18,183 nucleotides of DNA from assembly GCA_022825185.1 (NCBI GenBank), contig JAJDYK010000360.1, positions 1-18,183 on the forward strand. Direction: 5' to 3'. Both the position numbers and the translations under genes were made by a program. This document shows positions 1 through 7,575 of the stretch, piece after piece (within the stretch, counting starts at the first letter, position 1; the number at the start of each line of letters is the position of its first letter). The notes beneath the pieces were generated by a model that saw nothing but the letters and a program-made list of their open reading frames with translations, was not told the DNA's origin and ran no database searches. Source of the stretch: Candidatus Latescibacterota bacterium (GTDB taxonomy: Bacteria; Latescibacterota; UBA2968; UBA8231).

Positions 1-649
1 GCGCCAAAACAACGGCCCATAGGCGGTCGCTCCCCACGGCTTGGGCACAAGCAGCCATGGTCTCCCCGGTCGTCCACACGTCATCTACTATCCCGATCCG
101 AACGCTTGTAGGCAGCGCGGCCACGGGAGCAAAGGCACCGAGGAGATTGGCGCGGCGTTCCCCGGCCGACAAAAAGGCTTGCTGCCGCGTATTTTTTCGT
201 CGCCGCACGACTCCGTGGCACACGGGGATGCCGAGTGCGGCTCCCAACCCAGCGGCGATTTCCGCGCTCTGATTGAACCCGCGCTCCCGCTGCCGAGCCG
301 GGTGCAAAGGCACGGGCAACAAGCAATCCAGCGGAGCGAGTTGCTCAGTCAAGCACTGCCCCATGCGCTCGCCCAACGCCCTCCCTAGCCGCACTTGGTT
401 GCGAAATTTAAGCGCGTAAATGGCCTGTTGCAGCGCGCCGGTAAACGGCCCTAGGGCAATGACCTGTTCAAACGCGCGTTCTCCATCTTCGGCCCGAGAA
501 CGAGGATGGCGCGGCACAATCTCCGCCCAACACGATCCACACAGCAGTTCGGCGGCCTCGATGTCCGCCTCGCAAACCGCGCAGTGCGGCGGATAGGCAA
601 AGTCCAACAGGGCACGGCCCCACGTCTGTAGTGTTTCTATTTTGCCCAC
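1..649 (-). CDS. comF: ComF family phosphoribosyltransferase-like protein (3' end cut by window edge)
   Basis: The reverse strand reads open for 216 residues from a GTG at 649 to the window edge. In-frame stop TAA lies just upstream of the GTG, so the start must be this GTG or later; no clear Shine-Dalgarno is seen. The N-terminus carries a ComF-type zinc ribbon with Cys23-x2-Cys26 and Cys37-x2-Cys40. A type I phosphoribosyltransferase fold follows, with the basic segment RQRERGFNQS near residues 119-128 and the PRPP-binding loop IVDDVWTTGET at about 187-197. This is the diagnostic order of ComF/GntX proteins. In competent bacteria ComF supports handling of single-stranded DNA during uptake, but most homologues are uncharacterised and the biochemical reaction is unknown. 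The gene is divergent from the M16 peptidase. Only the last few residues should be missing, since the family is usually about 220-250 residues long. Confidence 0.9.
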   Translation of the reverse strand, partial: MGKIETLQTWGRALLDFAYPPHCAVCEADIEAAELLCGSCWAEIVPRHPRSRAEDGERAFEQVIALGPFTGALQQAIYALKFRNQVRLGRALGERMGQCLTEQLAPLDCLLPVPLHPARQRERGFNQSAEIAAGLGAALGIPVCHGVVRRRKNTRQQAFLSAGERRANLLGAFAPVAALPTSVRIGIVDDVWTTGETMAACAQAVGSDRLWAVVLA

Positions 650-815
650 TGTTTGTTACCCAAAGACCACATCATTGGCGCGCTGTAGTGCGCTACGTAT
701 GACAAAGAAAAAAACGTGCCAATCCAACGCGCCGTCCGCTTTCTTGCCGACTTGCCATAGTTCACCCCTTTTCCGTATTTCCGATGGCCCTGTTACCTCG
801 AACAAAGGACCAATC
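650..815. promoter_or_regulatory. Divergent intergenic region between comF and the M16 peptidase gene
   Basis: This 166-base spacer must hold the start signals of both flanking genes. For the plus-strand peptidase a weak candidate is TTGCCA (752-757) with TATTTC (776-781), spacer 18; it is upstream of the Shine-Dalgarno AAAGGA at 804-809. For comF a TTGGCA box is visible on the minus strand, but it has no convincing -10 partner. A small symmetric element, GTAG-TGCG-CTAC, sits at 685-696. The peptidase reading frame stays open upstream through this region (to 642), but that extension has no signal-peptide or peptidase character, so I treat it as non-coding. Confidence 0.35.
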
Positions 816-3704
816 ATGCCCCTGCTATACGCCCTTTTCTTTCTCGCCTTGGCCGAGGCCCTTCCCGCCGAGTACAACCTACTCCACGGCCCGGACCCCA
901 AAGACCCCATGCAGGCCCATATCTACCAATTGGACAACGGCCTGACAGTCTATTTGACCCAAAACAGCGAAGAGCCGCGCTTCTACGCCGAAATCGCCGT
1001 CCGCGCCGGTTCCAAGCACGACCCCCAAGACGCCACCGGCATTGCCCATTACCTAGAGCACATGCTCTTCAAGGGTAGCAAAAAAATCGGCACCCTCGAC
1101 TACGAAAAGGAGCAGGTCCATCTCGACCGCATTGAGGCGCTCTACGAGCAGCACTTTGGCGAGACCGACCCGGAAAAAAGGGCCGCAATCTACGCCCAGA
1201 TCAACGCCGAAAACCAACTCGCCGCGGCCTACGCTATCCCCAATGAACTCGACCGCCTCTACACCGCAATGGGCGAGCGCGGCCTCAACGCCCACACCTG
1301 GGTCGAGGAAACCGTCTATAAGGTAGAACTGCCGGCCAATCGCCTAGCCCAATGGGCCAAGGTCGAGGCCGAGCGTTTCCACGAGCCGGTCTTCCGCCTC
1401 TTCCAAACCGAGTTGGAAACCGTCTATGAGGAAAAAAACCGCTCCCTCGACAACAAAAGCCGCGTCATCCACAAAGCCGTGCAGGAGCAGTTCTACAAGA
1501 TCCATCCCTACCGCGTCACCACGCTAGGCACAGTAGAGCACCTGAAAAATCCCTCGCTAGAGCGCATGTACGAGTTCTATCACACGTACTACGTGCCCAA
1601 CAACATGGCGATCTTCATCTCCGGCGACATCGACATCGACGAGACCATCCAACTTATCGACCGCGAATTTTCTCTCTGGGAGCGCAGGGAGCTGCCCCAA
1701 TTTCCCGACTACCAAGAGCCTGCGATCGACGAAGTGGAACGGACCGAGGTCAATTATCCCGGCGAGGAATACGTGCTTTTGGCTTTCCGCACTGCCGAGC
1801 GCTCGCACGAGGACGCCGAGACTTTGCAAATCCTCGACATGATCCTCGACAACGCCACCGCCGGGCTGATCAACCTCAATCTCAACCAACAGCAGAAGGT
1901 GCGCGAAGCCGGCTCCTATCCCTATCTACTCAACGACTACGGCGCCCAGTACTTGTGGGGCATCCCCAAACAAGACCAGACCCTTGAGGAAGTCGAGGCC
2001 CTGCTCTTGGAGCAGATCGACCTGATCAAGGAAGGGCAATTCGAGGATTGGATCATCCCGGCCATTGTCACCGATTTCAAGAAGAGCGTAAAACAGGGGC
2101 AGGAAAACAACAATTCGCGGGTCAGTTCCATGCGCGATTCGTATCTCGGGTTTGAAGCATGGAGCCACGCGGTGCGCGCCCTCGACCGCATGGCCGAGAT
2201 CGAAAAGCAAGACGTCGTCGAAGCCGCCAATAAGTACTTCAACGGCGCGTATGTCGCTGGCTACCGCCGCGACGGCGAGCAGGACATACCCGAGATCGAC
2301 AAGCCGCCCATCGACAAAATCGACATCGACGCCTCGCGCCAATCGGCCTTTTTCGCCGAGGTCATGGCCATGCCCTTTGCGGAGGTCGAGCCTGCCTATC
2401 TCGTGCCCGAGCGCGACTTTACCACCCGCGAATTGGTGGGCGGCAGCAAGCTCTACTACGCCCGCAACCCGCTCAATGACCTCTTTGAATTTTCTATCGC
2501 AATCGACATCGGCTCCCTAACTGAAAAGCGCCTGCCCGTGGCCCGCGAACTGCTCGACAAGTCGGGCACCCCGCGCTTTGCCTCCGAAGAGCTGAAAAAG
2601 GAGTGGTATAAGCTAGGCACCGACTTCAGGATGAGCGTCGGCGACCAAGAGACCACGATTTCCATTGCGGGCCTCGACGAAAACTTCGCCGCGTCGCTCG
2701 CCTTATTGTCCGAGCTGATGCACGGCCCGACCACGGACGATGCCACGCTTGCCGAGCTTCAGTCCATCATCATCGCTCGGCGCGACGACGCGCTCAAGGA
2801 TCACCGCACTATCCACGAAGCCCTCTACCGCTATCACCGCTTAGGCGACATGGCGTACTATCGCCGAGTCCCCTCCAACGAGGAAGTTCGCGCCTTGGGA
2901 CGCGAGGAGTTGCTCAACTTGTTGAGCGGCTTGCTCTCCTATCGCCAGACTCTCAGCTACACTGGGTCGCAAACTATCGAGGACGTACAAGCCATCCTCG
3001 CCCAACACTATCCATTGCCCGAGTCTCCGGTCGAGCCGCCGCCCTATCAGGTCCTAGAGTTTACCCAGCCCGAAGAAACCCAGATATACTTCTTCGACAA
3101 GGAAATGGCCCAAGCCCTAGTGAGGATCGAATACGTGGACGTGCCCTACCAAGCGGCGCTCGAGCCAGCAGTCGAACTGTTCAACGACTACTTCTACGGC
3201 GGCATGGCCGGCATCGTATTCCAAGAAATTCGCGAAGCGCGGGCCTTGGCCTACTCGGTGGGTGCCCTCTACTTCAACGGCCGCGACAAAGCCGACTACA
3301 ACTACATGGTCGGCGGCATGGGCACGCAAGCCGACAAGACGCCCGAAGCGGTTGCGGCCTTCGCCGGCCTGCTCGACGACATTCCCTCCTCGCCCGAGCG
3401 CTTCGCCGCCGCCCAACTTTCAGTGCTCAACAAGTACCGCACGGAACGGCTCGGCTTCCGCTCGATACTGGGGACCGTACGCGGCTGGGAGCGCAAGGGG
3501 CTGACCGGCGATCCGCGCTCATGGCGCTTTGAGCAGATCCAAGCCAGCGACCTCGACGAAGTGCTTGAATTCTATCGCCAGCACGTCCAAGGACGCCCCA
3601 AGCTGATTTCGATCACCGGCGACAAGAGCAAAATGGACTTAGAGGCTCTAGCAGGGCAGGGCGAGATCGTCGAACTGGGCTTGGAGGACCTGTTCGCCTT
3701 CTGA
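816..3704 (+). CDS. M16 (pitrilysin/insulinase) family zinc metallopeptidase, two-domain, probably exported
   Basis: A 962-residue protein. The ATG at 816 is chosen because AAAGGA lies 6 bases upstream and the product then starts with a hydrophobic, signal-peptide-like stretch (residues about 2-17, cleavage plausible after LAEALPA). The inverted zinc motif HxxEH is seen as HYLEH at 78-82: His78 and His82 bind zinc and Glu81 is the catalytic base. The third ligand is probably a Glu in TELETVYEE near 198-206. A charged helical insert at about 95-145 lies between them, so the spacing is roughly 40 residues longer than the minimal family pattern. The C-terminal half has the typical inactive M16 repeat with IREARALAY, about 150 residues from the end. 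Such proteins act in the periplasm or at the outer membrane on peptides or unfolded proteins; the substrate here is unknown. The gene appears to be monocistronic. Confidence 0.93.
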   Translation: MPLLYALFFLALAEALPAEYNLLHGPDPKDPMQAHIYQLDNGLTVYLTQNSEEPRFYAEIAVRAGSKHDPQDATGIAHYLEHMLFKGSKKIGTLDYEKEQVHLDRIEALYEQHFGETDPEKRAAIYAQINAENQLAAAYAIPNELDRLYTAMGERGLNAHTWVEETVYKVELPANRLAQWAKVEAERFHEPVFRLFQTELETVYEEKNRSLDNKSRVIHKAVQEQFYKIHPYRVTTLGTVEHLKNPSLERMYEFYHTYYVPNNMAIFISGDIDIDETIQLIDREFSLWERRELPQFPDYQEPAIDEVERTEVNYPGEEYVLLAFRTAERSHEDAETLQILDMILDNATAGLINLNLNQQQKVREAGSYPYLLNDYGAQYLWGIPKQDQTLEEVEALLLEQIDLIKEGQFEDWIIPAIVTDFKKSVKQGQENNNSRVSSMRDSYLGFEAWSHAVRALDRMAEIEKQDVVEAANKYFNGAYVAGYRRDGEQDIPEIDKPPIDKIDIDASRQSAFFAEVMAMPFAEVEPAYLVPERDFTTRELVGGSKLYYARNPLNDLFEFSIAIDIGSLTEKRLPVARELLDKSGTPRFASEELKKEWYKLGTDFRMSVGDQETTISIAGLDENFAASLALLSELMHGPTTDDATLAELQSIIIARRDDALKDHRTIHEALYRYHRLGDMAYYRRVPSNEEVRALGREELLNLLSGLLSYRQTLSYTGSQTIEDVQAILAQHYPLPESPVEPPPYQVLEFTQPEETQIYFFDKEMAQALVRIEYVDVPYQAALEPAVELFNDYFYGGMAGIVFQEIREARALAYSVGALYFNGRDKADYNYMVGGMGTQADKTPEAVAAFAGLLDDIPSSPERFAAAQLSVLNKYRTERLGFRSILGTVRGWERKGLTGDPRSWRFEQIQASDLDEVLEFYRQHVQGRPKLISITGDKSKMDLEALAGQGEIVELGLEDLFAF

Positions 3705-3710
3705 GTCCTA

Positions 3711-3739
3711 TTGACAAAGCCCCCCCCACCGTCTAGCTT
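3711..3739 (+). promoter_or_regulatory. Sigma-70-type promoter of the tRNA gene
   Basis: A perfect -35 box TTGACA (3711-3716) is followed after 17 bases by TAGCTT (3734-3739), which matches the -10 consensus at three positions. The predicted start is about 8-10 bases before the tRNA 5' end at 3754. The -35 box begins 7 bases after the peptidase stop codon, so the tRNA has its own transcription start. Confidence 0.6.
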
Positions 3740-3753
3740 TTAGACAAGTTTTT

Positions 3754-3830
3754 GGCGGCGTAGCTCAGTTGGTTAGAGCAGTGGAATCATAATCCATGGG
3801 TCGGGGGTTCGAGTCCCTTCGCCGCTACCA
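3754..3830 (+). tRNA. tRNA with anticodon CAT, probably elongator tRNA-Met
   Basis: A full cloverleaf can be folded. The acceptor arms are 3754-3760 and 3820-3826, the D-stem is GCTC/GAGC, and the anticodon stem is GTGGA/TCCAT with loop ATCATAA (anticodon CAT at 3788-3790). The T-arm has loop TTCGAGT, the discriminator is A3827, and CCA is encoded (3828-3830). The anticodon stem lacks the three consecutive G-C pairs of initiator tRNAs and the 1-72 position is not the C-A mismatch, so this is not tRNA-fMet. A CAT anticodon can also belong to tRNA-Ile2, whose C34 is modified to lysidine; I prefer Met by overall resemblance. The first acceptor pair is G1-U72 and the T-stem has two G-U pairs, which is slightly unusual. 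Confidence 0.93.
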
Positions 3831-3868
3831 TATTTCCCGTCGCTAACTTTGGCGGTTTGCTGTGTAAC

Positions 3869-3903
3869 ACAAGCCCCCGGGGATCACCTCCTCGGGGGCT
3901 TGT
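3869..3903. terminator. Perfect 11-bp GC-rich hairpin between convergent tRNA and oxidoreductase genes
   Basis: ACAAGCCCCCG (3869-3879) is exactly complementary to CGGGGGCTTGT (3893-3903), with a 13-base loop between. It lies 38 bases after the tRNA and 27 bases beyond the stop codon of the minus-strand oxidoreductase, a position expected for a shared terminator. Neither side has a clear run of T, so intrinsic termination may be incomplete. Confidence 0.6.
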
Positions 3904-3930
3904 CGCATAAGGCCCCTAGAAGTTGCAGCC

Positions 3931-5001
3931 TCAGCCCGTTATCTCCAACAGCTCAACCTGCCGCCCTTCCTTCCCCGCCAGATCCGCCGCCGCTAGAATC
4001 TGAACGCATTCCCGGCCGTCATACATCGTGATCGGCATATCCTCTCCTTTGGCTAGGGCGTCGAAGAATTTGCCGAACACGCTGTATCCTGGTGGGACGA
4101 AGCTGCGGTGGAATTCTGACAAGGGTTGCCAAGCTTCGGTTTCCCTTGTATAGAGCATCAGCGTGGCCGGATCGCCGAAATCCAACTTGGTTGAGGGATG
4201 GTCGCCTCTGACCTGCACCAACGCGCCTTTGTGACCGTAGATTTCGGTGGCTAGGGGAGCCCGAGTCTCCGTCTCGCTCGTATGGAGCGTTACGATTGGA
4301 CCGTTGGCGTAGCGGAAGACGGCGGCATTGTTGTCCTCCACCGGGAGCCCTTTGACGCTCGCGACGCCTAGGGAAACGACGCTCTCGGGCATGCCGAACA
4401 TCCACTGCATCCAGAAAGCAGAGTGGGAGCCAGCGTGGTAAAGCGAGCTGCGGCCTTCCGCATCCGCGTCGAACCATGGATCAGCGGGGTCGTTCTGGAT
4501 TCTCTGCGCATCGAAATCCTGGGCGCTGTACTTGTCGTGCCCGTGGCGTCGCCGCACCTGCGTGATGGGCCCGAGTACACCGGAATCGACGATTTCCTTC
4601 ATGCGCTCATGTGCAGGAGAGAAGCGCAGGTTGTGGACGGGCATGACTTGGACACCCGCTTTCTCAGCCGCGGCGATCGCTTCGTCCGCCTGCTCGGGGG
4701 TGCGGGTGAACGGCTTTTCGACCATGCAGTGTTTGCCCGCTTCAGCGGCGCGGATGATGTGTTCACCGTGAAGCTGGGTTTCCGAGGCAATGCCGACGGC
4801 ATCAATATCATCGCGGGCGAGAAGCTCATCCAAGTCGGGGATGAATTCGACGCCGAAGTGATCGGCCGCGGCCTGTCCGCGCTTGGCGTCGGCGTCCCAG
4901 ATTGCGATGAGATCGACGCTGTCGTGCTTCTGCGCGGCGTTGCAAATGCCGTGCGCGTGACCAAACCAAAAGGAGAGCTGGGCGAATCGGATGTTTGGCA
5001 T
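3931..5001 (-). CDS. Gfo/Idh/MocA family NAD(P)-dependent oxidoreductase
   Basis: A 356-residue protein, the usual length for the family. The ATG at 5001 has AAGGAG 5 bases upstream. The N-terminal Rossmann fold starts with beta-strand IRFAQLSFW. The dinucleotide loop reads FGHAHG rather than the usual GxGxxG, while the acidic end of strand 2 (IWDAD, 34-38) is present. The family signature EKPF is at 95-98, with Lys96 the expected catalytic lysine, and YHAGSH at 188-193 is at the place of the usual DxGxH segment. The C-terminal half is the family's beta-sheet substrate domain. Members oxidise or reduce sugars, inositols and sugar acids; the substrate cannot be read from sequence. The divergent 516-residue gene suggests a small carbohydrate-related locus, but this is inferred from position only. 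Confidence 0.92.
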   Translation of the reverse strand: MPNIRFAQLSFWFGHAHGICNAAQKHDSVDLIAIWDADAKRGQAAADHFGVEFIPDLDELLARDDIDAVGIASETQLHGEHIIRAAEAGKHCMVEKPFTRTPEQADEAIAAAEKAGVQVMPVHNLRFSPAHERMKEIVDSGVLGPITQVRRRHGHDKYSAQDFDAQRIQNDPADPWFDADAEGRSSLYHAGSHSAFWMQWMFGMPESVVSLGVASVKGLPVEDNNAAVFRYANGPIVTLHTSETETRAPLATEIYGHKGALVQVRGDHPSTKLDFGDPATLMLYTRETEAWQPLSEFHRSFVPPGYSVFGKFFDALAKGEDMPITMYDGRECVQILAAADLAGKEGRQVELLEITG

Positions 5002-5080
5002 GGTTGCTCCTTGTCTCTATCGGGACACTACCCCGACCTCCACCTTGTCTGCGAAGGGGGGCGGCTACGGTAATTTGTAG

Positions 5081-5145
5081 ATCATACTCCCAATCGAAGA
5101 GGCTAGTGTCAAGGCTTGTCTTCGAGACCTTGTAACTGATACATT
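5081..5145. promoter_or_regulatory. Candidate back-to-back promoters between the oxidoreductase and the 516-aa gene
   Basis: On the plus strand TTGTCT (5116-5121) is followed by an extended -10, TGA-TACATT (5137-5145), spacer 18. Transcription would begin close to the ATG at 5153, which has no Shine-Dalgarno, so the mRNA could be leaderless. On the minus strand there is a perfect TTGACA (complement of 5107-5112) and TATGAT (complement of 5081-5086), but the spacer is 20, longer than ideal. The two -35 boxes lie only 3 bases apart, so the two promoters may compete or share a regulator. A small TCGGG/CCCGA hairpin (5020-5036) sits in the minus-strand leader just before the Shine-Dalgarno. Confidence 0.4.
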
Positions 5146-5152
5146 CAGACCC

Positions 5153-6703
5153 ATGATTGACGAACTAGCACAGACATACGCGCACTATGTGGCCTTGCGG
5201 CGCGAACTCTCGCTGTGGGTCGAGCAGAGCATTCGCCGCGATGGGCCGGACCAAAACCACGGCGGCGAGGACGAGGCCAATTTCGCGCTGGCCTTGTTTC
5301 CGCATTATCTGGTCAGCGGCGACGAGCGGATCGCAGTACGGTTTCGCTCGCTGGCCAATGACCTCAAGGCCTGGGTTAGCGCCGAATGCCTGCACGGGTA
5401 CGAGCCCGAGGCCGAGGCCCACCACGGCACCGAACCCTTTTTGCTGTTTCTGCCCCGCTATCTCGGACTCTTTCCCGACGACAGAGAAGCCGCCGCCCTG
5501 CTCGACGACGCAGCGCACCACATCGGCAACTGGGTCGAGGACATGCCCGCTTGGTACGACTGGACGCGCGATGTCTTTTTGAGCTATTGGATCGGCACGC
5601 GGACCGTCGGCGGGGCGCACGGCGACCGCGAGTTGGCCGAGCACTTTCGCTTTTTGCACATTGCGTTGGCCGCCTATCGCGTCACGGGCGAGGCGCGCTA
5701 TTGCGACTGGGCACTGCGCTATGGGCGCAAGCGGGCCGAGCGGTTGCTGGCGGCGGACGGACGGATGCCCGTGTTGTGGGATCTGGACGGGCGCGGATTG
5801 CGGCCGGAGGATTTGCAGACCCGCGCAGAGCGGAGGATGGCCGGCGACAACCACCACATCGCCGGCGACCCGCTCGCTGGTATCGAAAATCTGCTGGCGT
5901 CGGGCGCAATCTATGCGCTGGGCGATCTCTTTTTGCTGGAGGGTGACGACATCTTTCGCCGCGCGGCCAAGAGAATCGTCGAGCCGCTAATCGGCGAATT
6001 GCTCGATCCCTACGCCGACCCGGCCGCGGCCGCGCTCTCCTACTATCGCCGCACCTTCGCCGATTCCTCGCTGGACGAAGCCATGTGCGCGGTGCTGGCG
6101 CGACAACCCGCCGAATCGGAAGCACCGTGGGCGATGGTCTTTCCCCAGGAGCGGCAGCGGCGCGAGCCGGGGGTGGGCAAGCGCAGTGACATGATCTACT
6201 GGGGCCATTGGGCGGAAGATGGCTCGGTGCAGCCCTCGCGCGCGCCGAGCACGGCTGCCTTAGCGCTGGGCTATCAATTGACGGGCGAATGGACCATGGC
6301 CCGGCGGGCGCTGGGGGCGGCAGCGGCCAAATTCGCCATGGCCCGGCGGGTATTGCGCGGCGGGCGCGAACACGCCGATATGGGCGGGGCGATTTGCTCG
6401 GTGGCCGCGGGGCACGGGCGCAATTGGGGCTGCGGGGCGGTGACGGGTTGCTACGGACCGTTGTTGATGGGCACGCGCGAGATACAGAGCGCGGTGGTGC
6501 CGCTGGTCGAGTGGGCCGCAGGCCATCTGCCCGAGCAGATCCTGGCGCTTGTGCAACCGCCGGTCAGTGGATCGGGCACAGTGCTGTTTTACAATGGGGG
6601 CGAAAAACAGCAGGCACTGGAGTGGCGCATAGTAGGGGCGGTCGCCTGGCAACACATTGAGCTGGCACCGGGCGAGGTGCGGGAATACCCATTGGAGAAG
6701 TAA
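5153..6703 (+). CDS. Unrecognised 516-aa protein, probably an alpha/alpha-toroid (six-hairpin) fold
   Basis: I do not recognise a named family. The protein has no signal peptide or membrane span, so it is probably cytoplasmic. It is mostly helical and repeats a turn of the type (V/L)-(S/T)-G-(D/E) between helices at about 54-57, 177-180 and 376-379. It is rich in Trp, Tyr, His and acidic residues that cluster in loops, such as PAWYDWTRD (132-140), GDNHH (231-235) and GRNWGCG (422-428). This pattern resembles alpha/alpha-toroid glycan-active enzymes (unsaturated glucuronyl hydrolases, heparinase-like lyases, epimerases), followed by a short beta-rich tail from about 465. The divergent Gfo/Idh oxidoreductase supports a carbohydrate role. 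The fold is inferred from these patterns and the catalytic residues are not assigned. The ATG at 5153 has no Shine-Dalgarno. Confidence 0.85.
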   Translation: MIDELAQTYAHYVALRRELSLWVEQSIRRDGPDQNHGGEDEANFALALFPHYLVSGDERIAVRFRSLANDLKAWVSAECLHGYEPEAEAHHGTEPFLLFLPRYLGLFPDDREAAALLDDAAHHIGNWVEDMPAWYDWTRDVFLSYWIGTRTVGGAHGDRELAEHFRFLHIALAAYRVTGEARYCDWALRYGRKRAERLLAADGRMPVLWDLDGRGLRPEDLQTRAERRMAGDNHHIAGDPLAGIENLLASGAIYALGDLFLLEGDDIFRRAAKRIVEPLIGELLDPYADPAAAALSYYRRTFADSSLDEAMCAVLARQPAESEAPWAMVFPQERQRREPGVGKRSDMIYWGHWAEDGSVQPSRAPSTAALALGYQLTGEWTMARRALGAAAAKFAMARRVLRGGREHADMGGAICSVAAGHGRNWGCGAVTGCYGPLLMGTREIQSAVVPLVEWAAGHLPEQILALVQPPVSGSGTVLFYNGGEKQQALEWRIVGAVAWQHIELAPGEVREYPLEK

Positions 6704-6820
6704 TCTCGACGACTTTAGATCTCAACTAGCCCGTTATCCGATTCAACTACTGCTTCATTGTGGCTACAATATCCGCTGTCGATATTCTGACCACCCCCAA
6801 TAATACATAATAGAACGACT
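6704..6820 (+). promoter_or_regulatory. AT-rich leader with candidate promoters of the XRE-cyclase/thrC operon
   Basis: The spacer is clearly more AT-rich than the flanking genes. TACAAT (6765-6770) matches the -10 consensus at five of six positions and has a weak TTCAAC (6742-6747) at spacer 17. A second -10-like CATAAT (6806-6811) lies 9 bases before the ATG at 6821, which would give a nearly leaderless transcript. No terminator hairpin for the preceding gene and no convincing operator palindrome was seen. Confidence 0.4.
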
Positions 6821-7558
6821 ATGCTCCTTATAGACGGCCTCGGTGACCGTATTCGTCGCCAACGCGAAAAACGCGGGCTCAAACAGCAGGATATCGCCCA
6901 CGCCCTCCAGGTAAGCCCACAAGCGGTGTCGAAATGGGAGCGGGGAGAAAACGCCCCGGACATCGGTTCGCTCGGACCGTTGGCCCGGTTACTAGGGGTC
7001 TCGACGGATTGGCTTTTGCATACTTGGGGCGAGCAGCCCGATGTCTTCGAGGCCACGGTATTCACTTCCGGAGTCAAAGGGGCCGCGGAGAAATCAATGC
7101 ACTTGGATCCCAAAAATTTCGCCGCCTGGGCTAACGGAGTCTTCGCCGCTGTGACCTCAGCGGTATTGCACCACGACGGCGTGCCCGTCAAATACTTGGG
7201 CGACCAATGCCTGTGTTTTTTTGCCGGAGAAGGGCAGCAGGAACGAGCCGTGCGCGCAGCGCTGCTGGCCAATGAGATGACCGCGGAAGCCCTCGAAATA
7301 GGCTTGAGTTACGGCTCGGTTTACCTAGGAGCGATCGGCCACGCTGATTACGAGCGGCTCGATATCATGGGCGAAGCCGTCAATATTGCTTTCCTAACGA
7401 TGAACTGGGCTGGCCGCCATAGCGAGAGCGGTATGGCCGTGACACGGGAGGTCGCCTGTGGGCTGGACGGCAAATTGCATCTGGGGCCAGAGGTGAGCGC
7501 AGTTTTTCCGGAGCTGGAACAAGCAGTCTATGTCAACGAGTTGCGCGGTCTGGTTTAA
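6821..7558 (+). CDS. XRE-type HTH regulator fused to a degenerate class III nucleotidyl-cyclase-like domain
   Basis: A 245-residue two-domain protein. Residues about 8-62 form a Cro/C1-type helix-turn-helix (RRQREKRGLKQQDIAHAL, then SPQAVSKWERGENAPD). Residues about 76-243 follow the class III adenylyl/guanylyl cyclase pattern. By hand alignment Lys124 and Asp181 match the substrate-base-specifying positions, Asp128 (in KYLGDQ) matches the second metal Asp, and Asn188 (in GEAVN) matches the transition-state Asn. The first metal Asp is replaced by Gly84 and the transition-state Arg by Leu192, so cyclase activity is unlikely but nucleotide binding is possible. I infer a cytoplasmic one-component transcription factor that senses a nucleotide. 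It lies 17 bases upstream of thrC on the same strand and could regulate it. The start ATG has no clear Shine-Dalgarno. Confidence 0.85.
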   Translation: MLLIDGLGDRIRRQREKRGLKQQDIAHALQVSPQAVSKWERGENAPDIGSLGPLARLLGVSTDWLLHTWGEQPDVFEATVFTSGVKGAAEKSMHLDPKNFAAWANGVFAAVTSAVLHHDGVPVKYLGDQCLCFFAGEGQQERAVRAALLANEMTAEALEIGLSYGSVYLGAIGHADYERLDIMGEAVNIAFLTMNWAGRHSESGMAVTREVACGLDGKLHLGPEVSAVFPELEQAVYVNELRGLV

Positions 7559-7575
7559 GATACAAGGAGAATTCA

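Noticed and set aside
642..815. Upstream in-frame extension of the M16 peptidase beginning at a TTG
   Set aside because: It would add 58 residues with no family resemblance ahead of a good signal peptide, and the ATG at 816 has a well-spaced Shine-Dalgarno.
3754..3830. Initiator tRNA-fMet
   Set aside because: The anticodon stem lacks three consecutive G-C pairs and position 1-72 is not a C-A mismatch.
3849..4031. A 60-residue frame crossing the hairpin and the end of the oxidoreductase
   Set aside because: It runs through the terminator-like stem and is low-complexity Pro/Ser, so it is unlikely to be a gene.
4423..5073. A 216-residue open frame on the plus strand
   Set aside because: It is antisense to the well-supported Gfo/Idh gene, spans that gene's start and ribosome-binding site, and shows no domain features.
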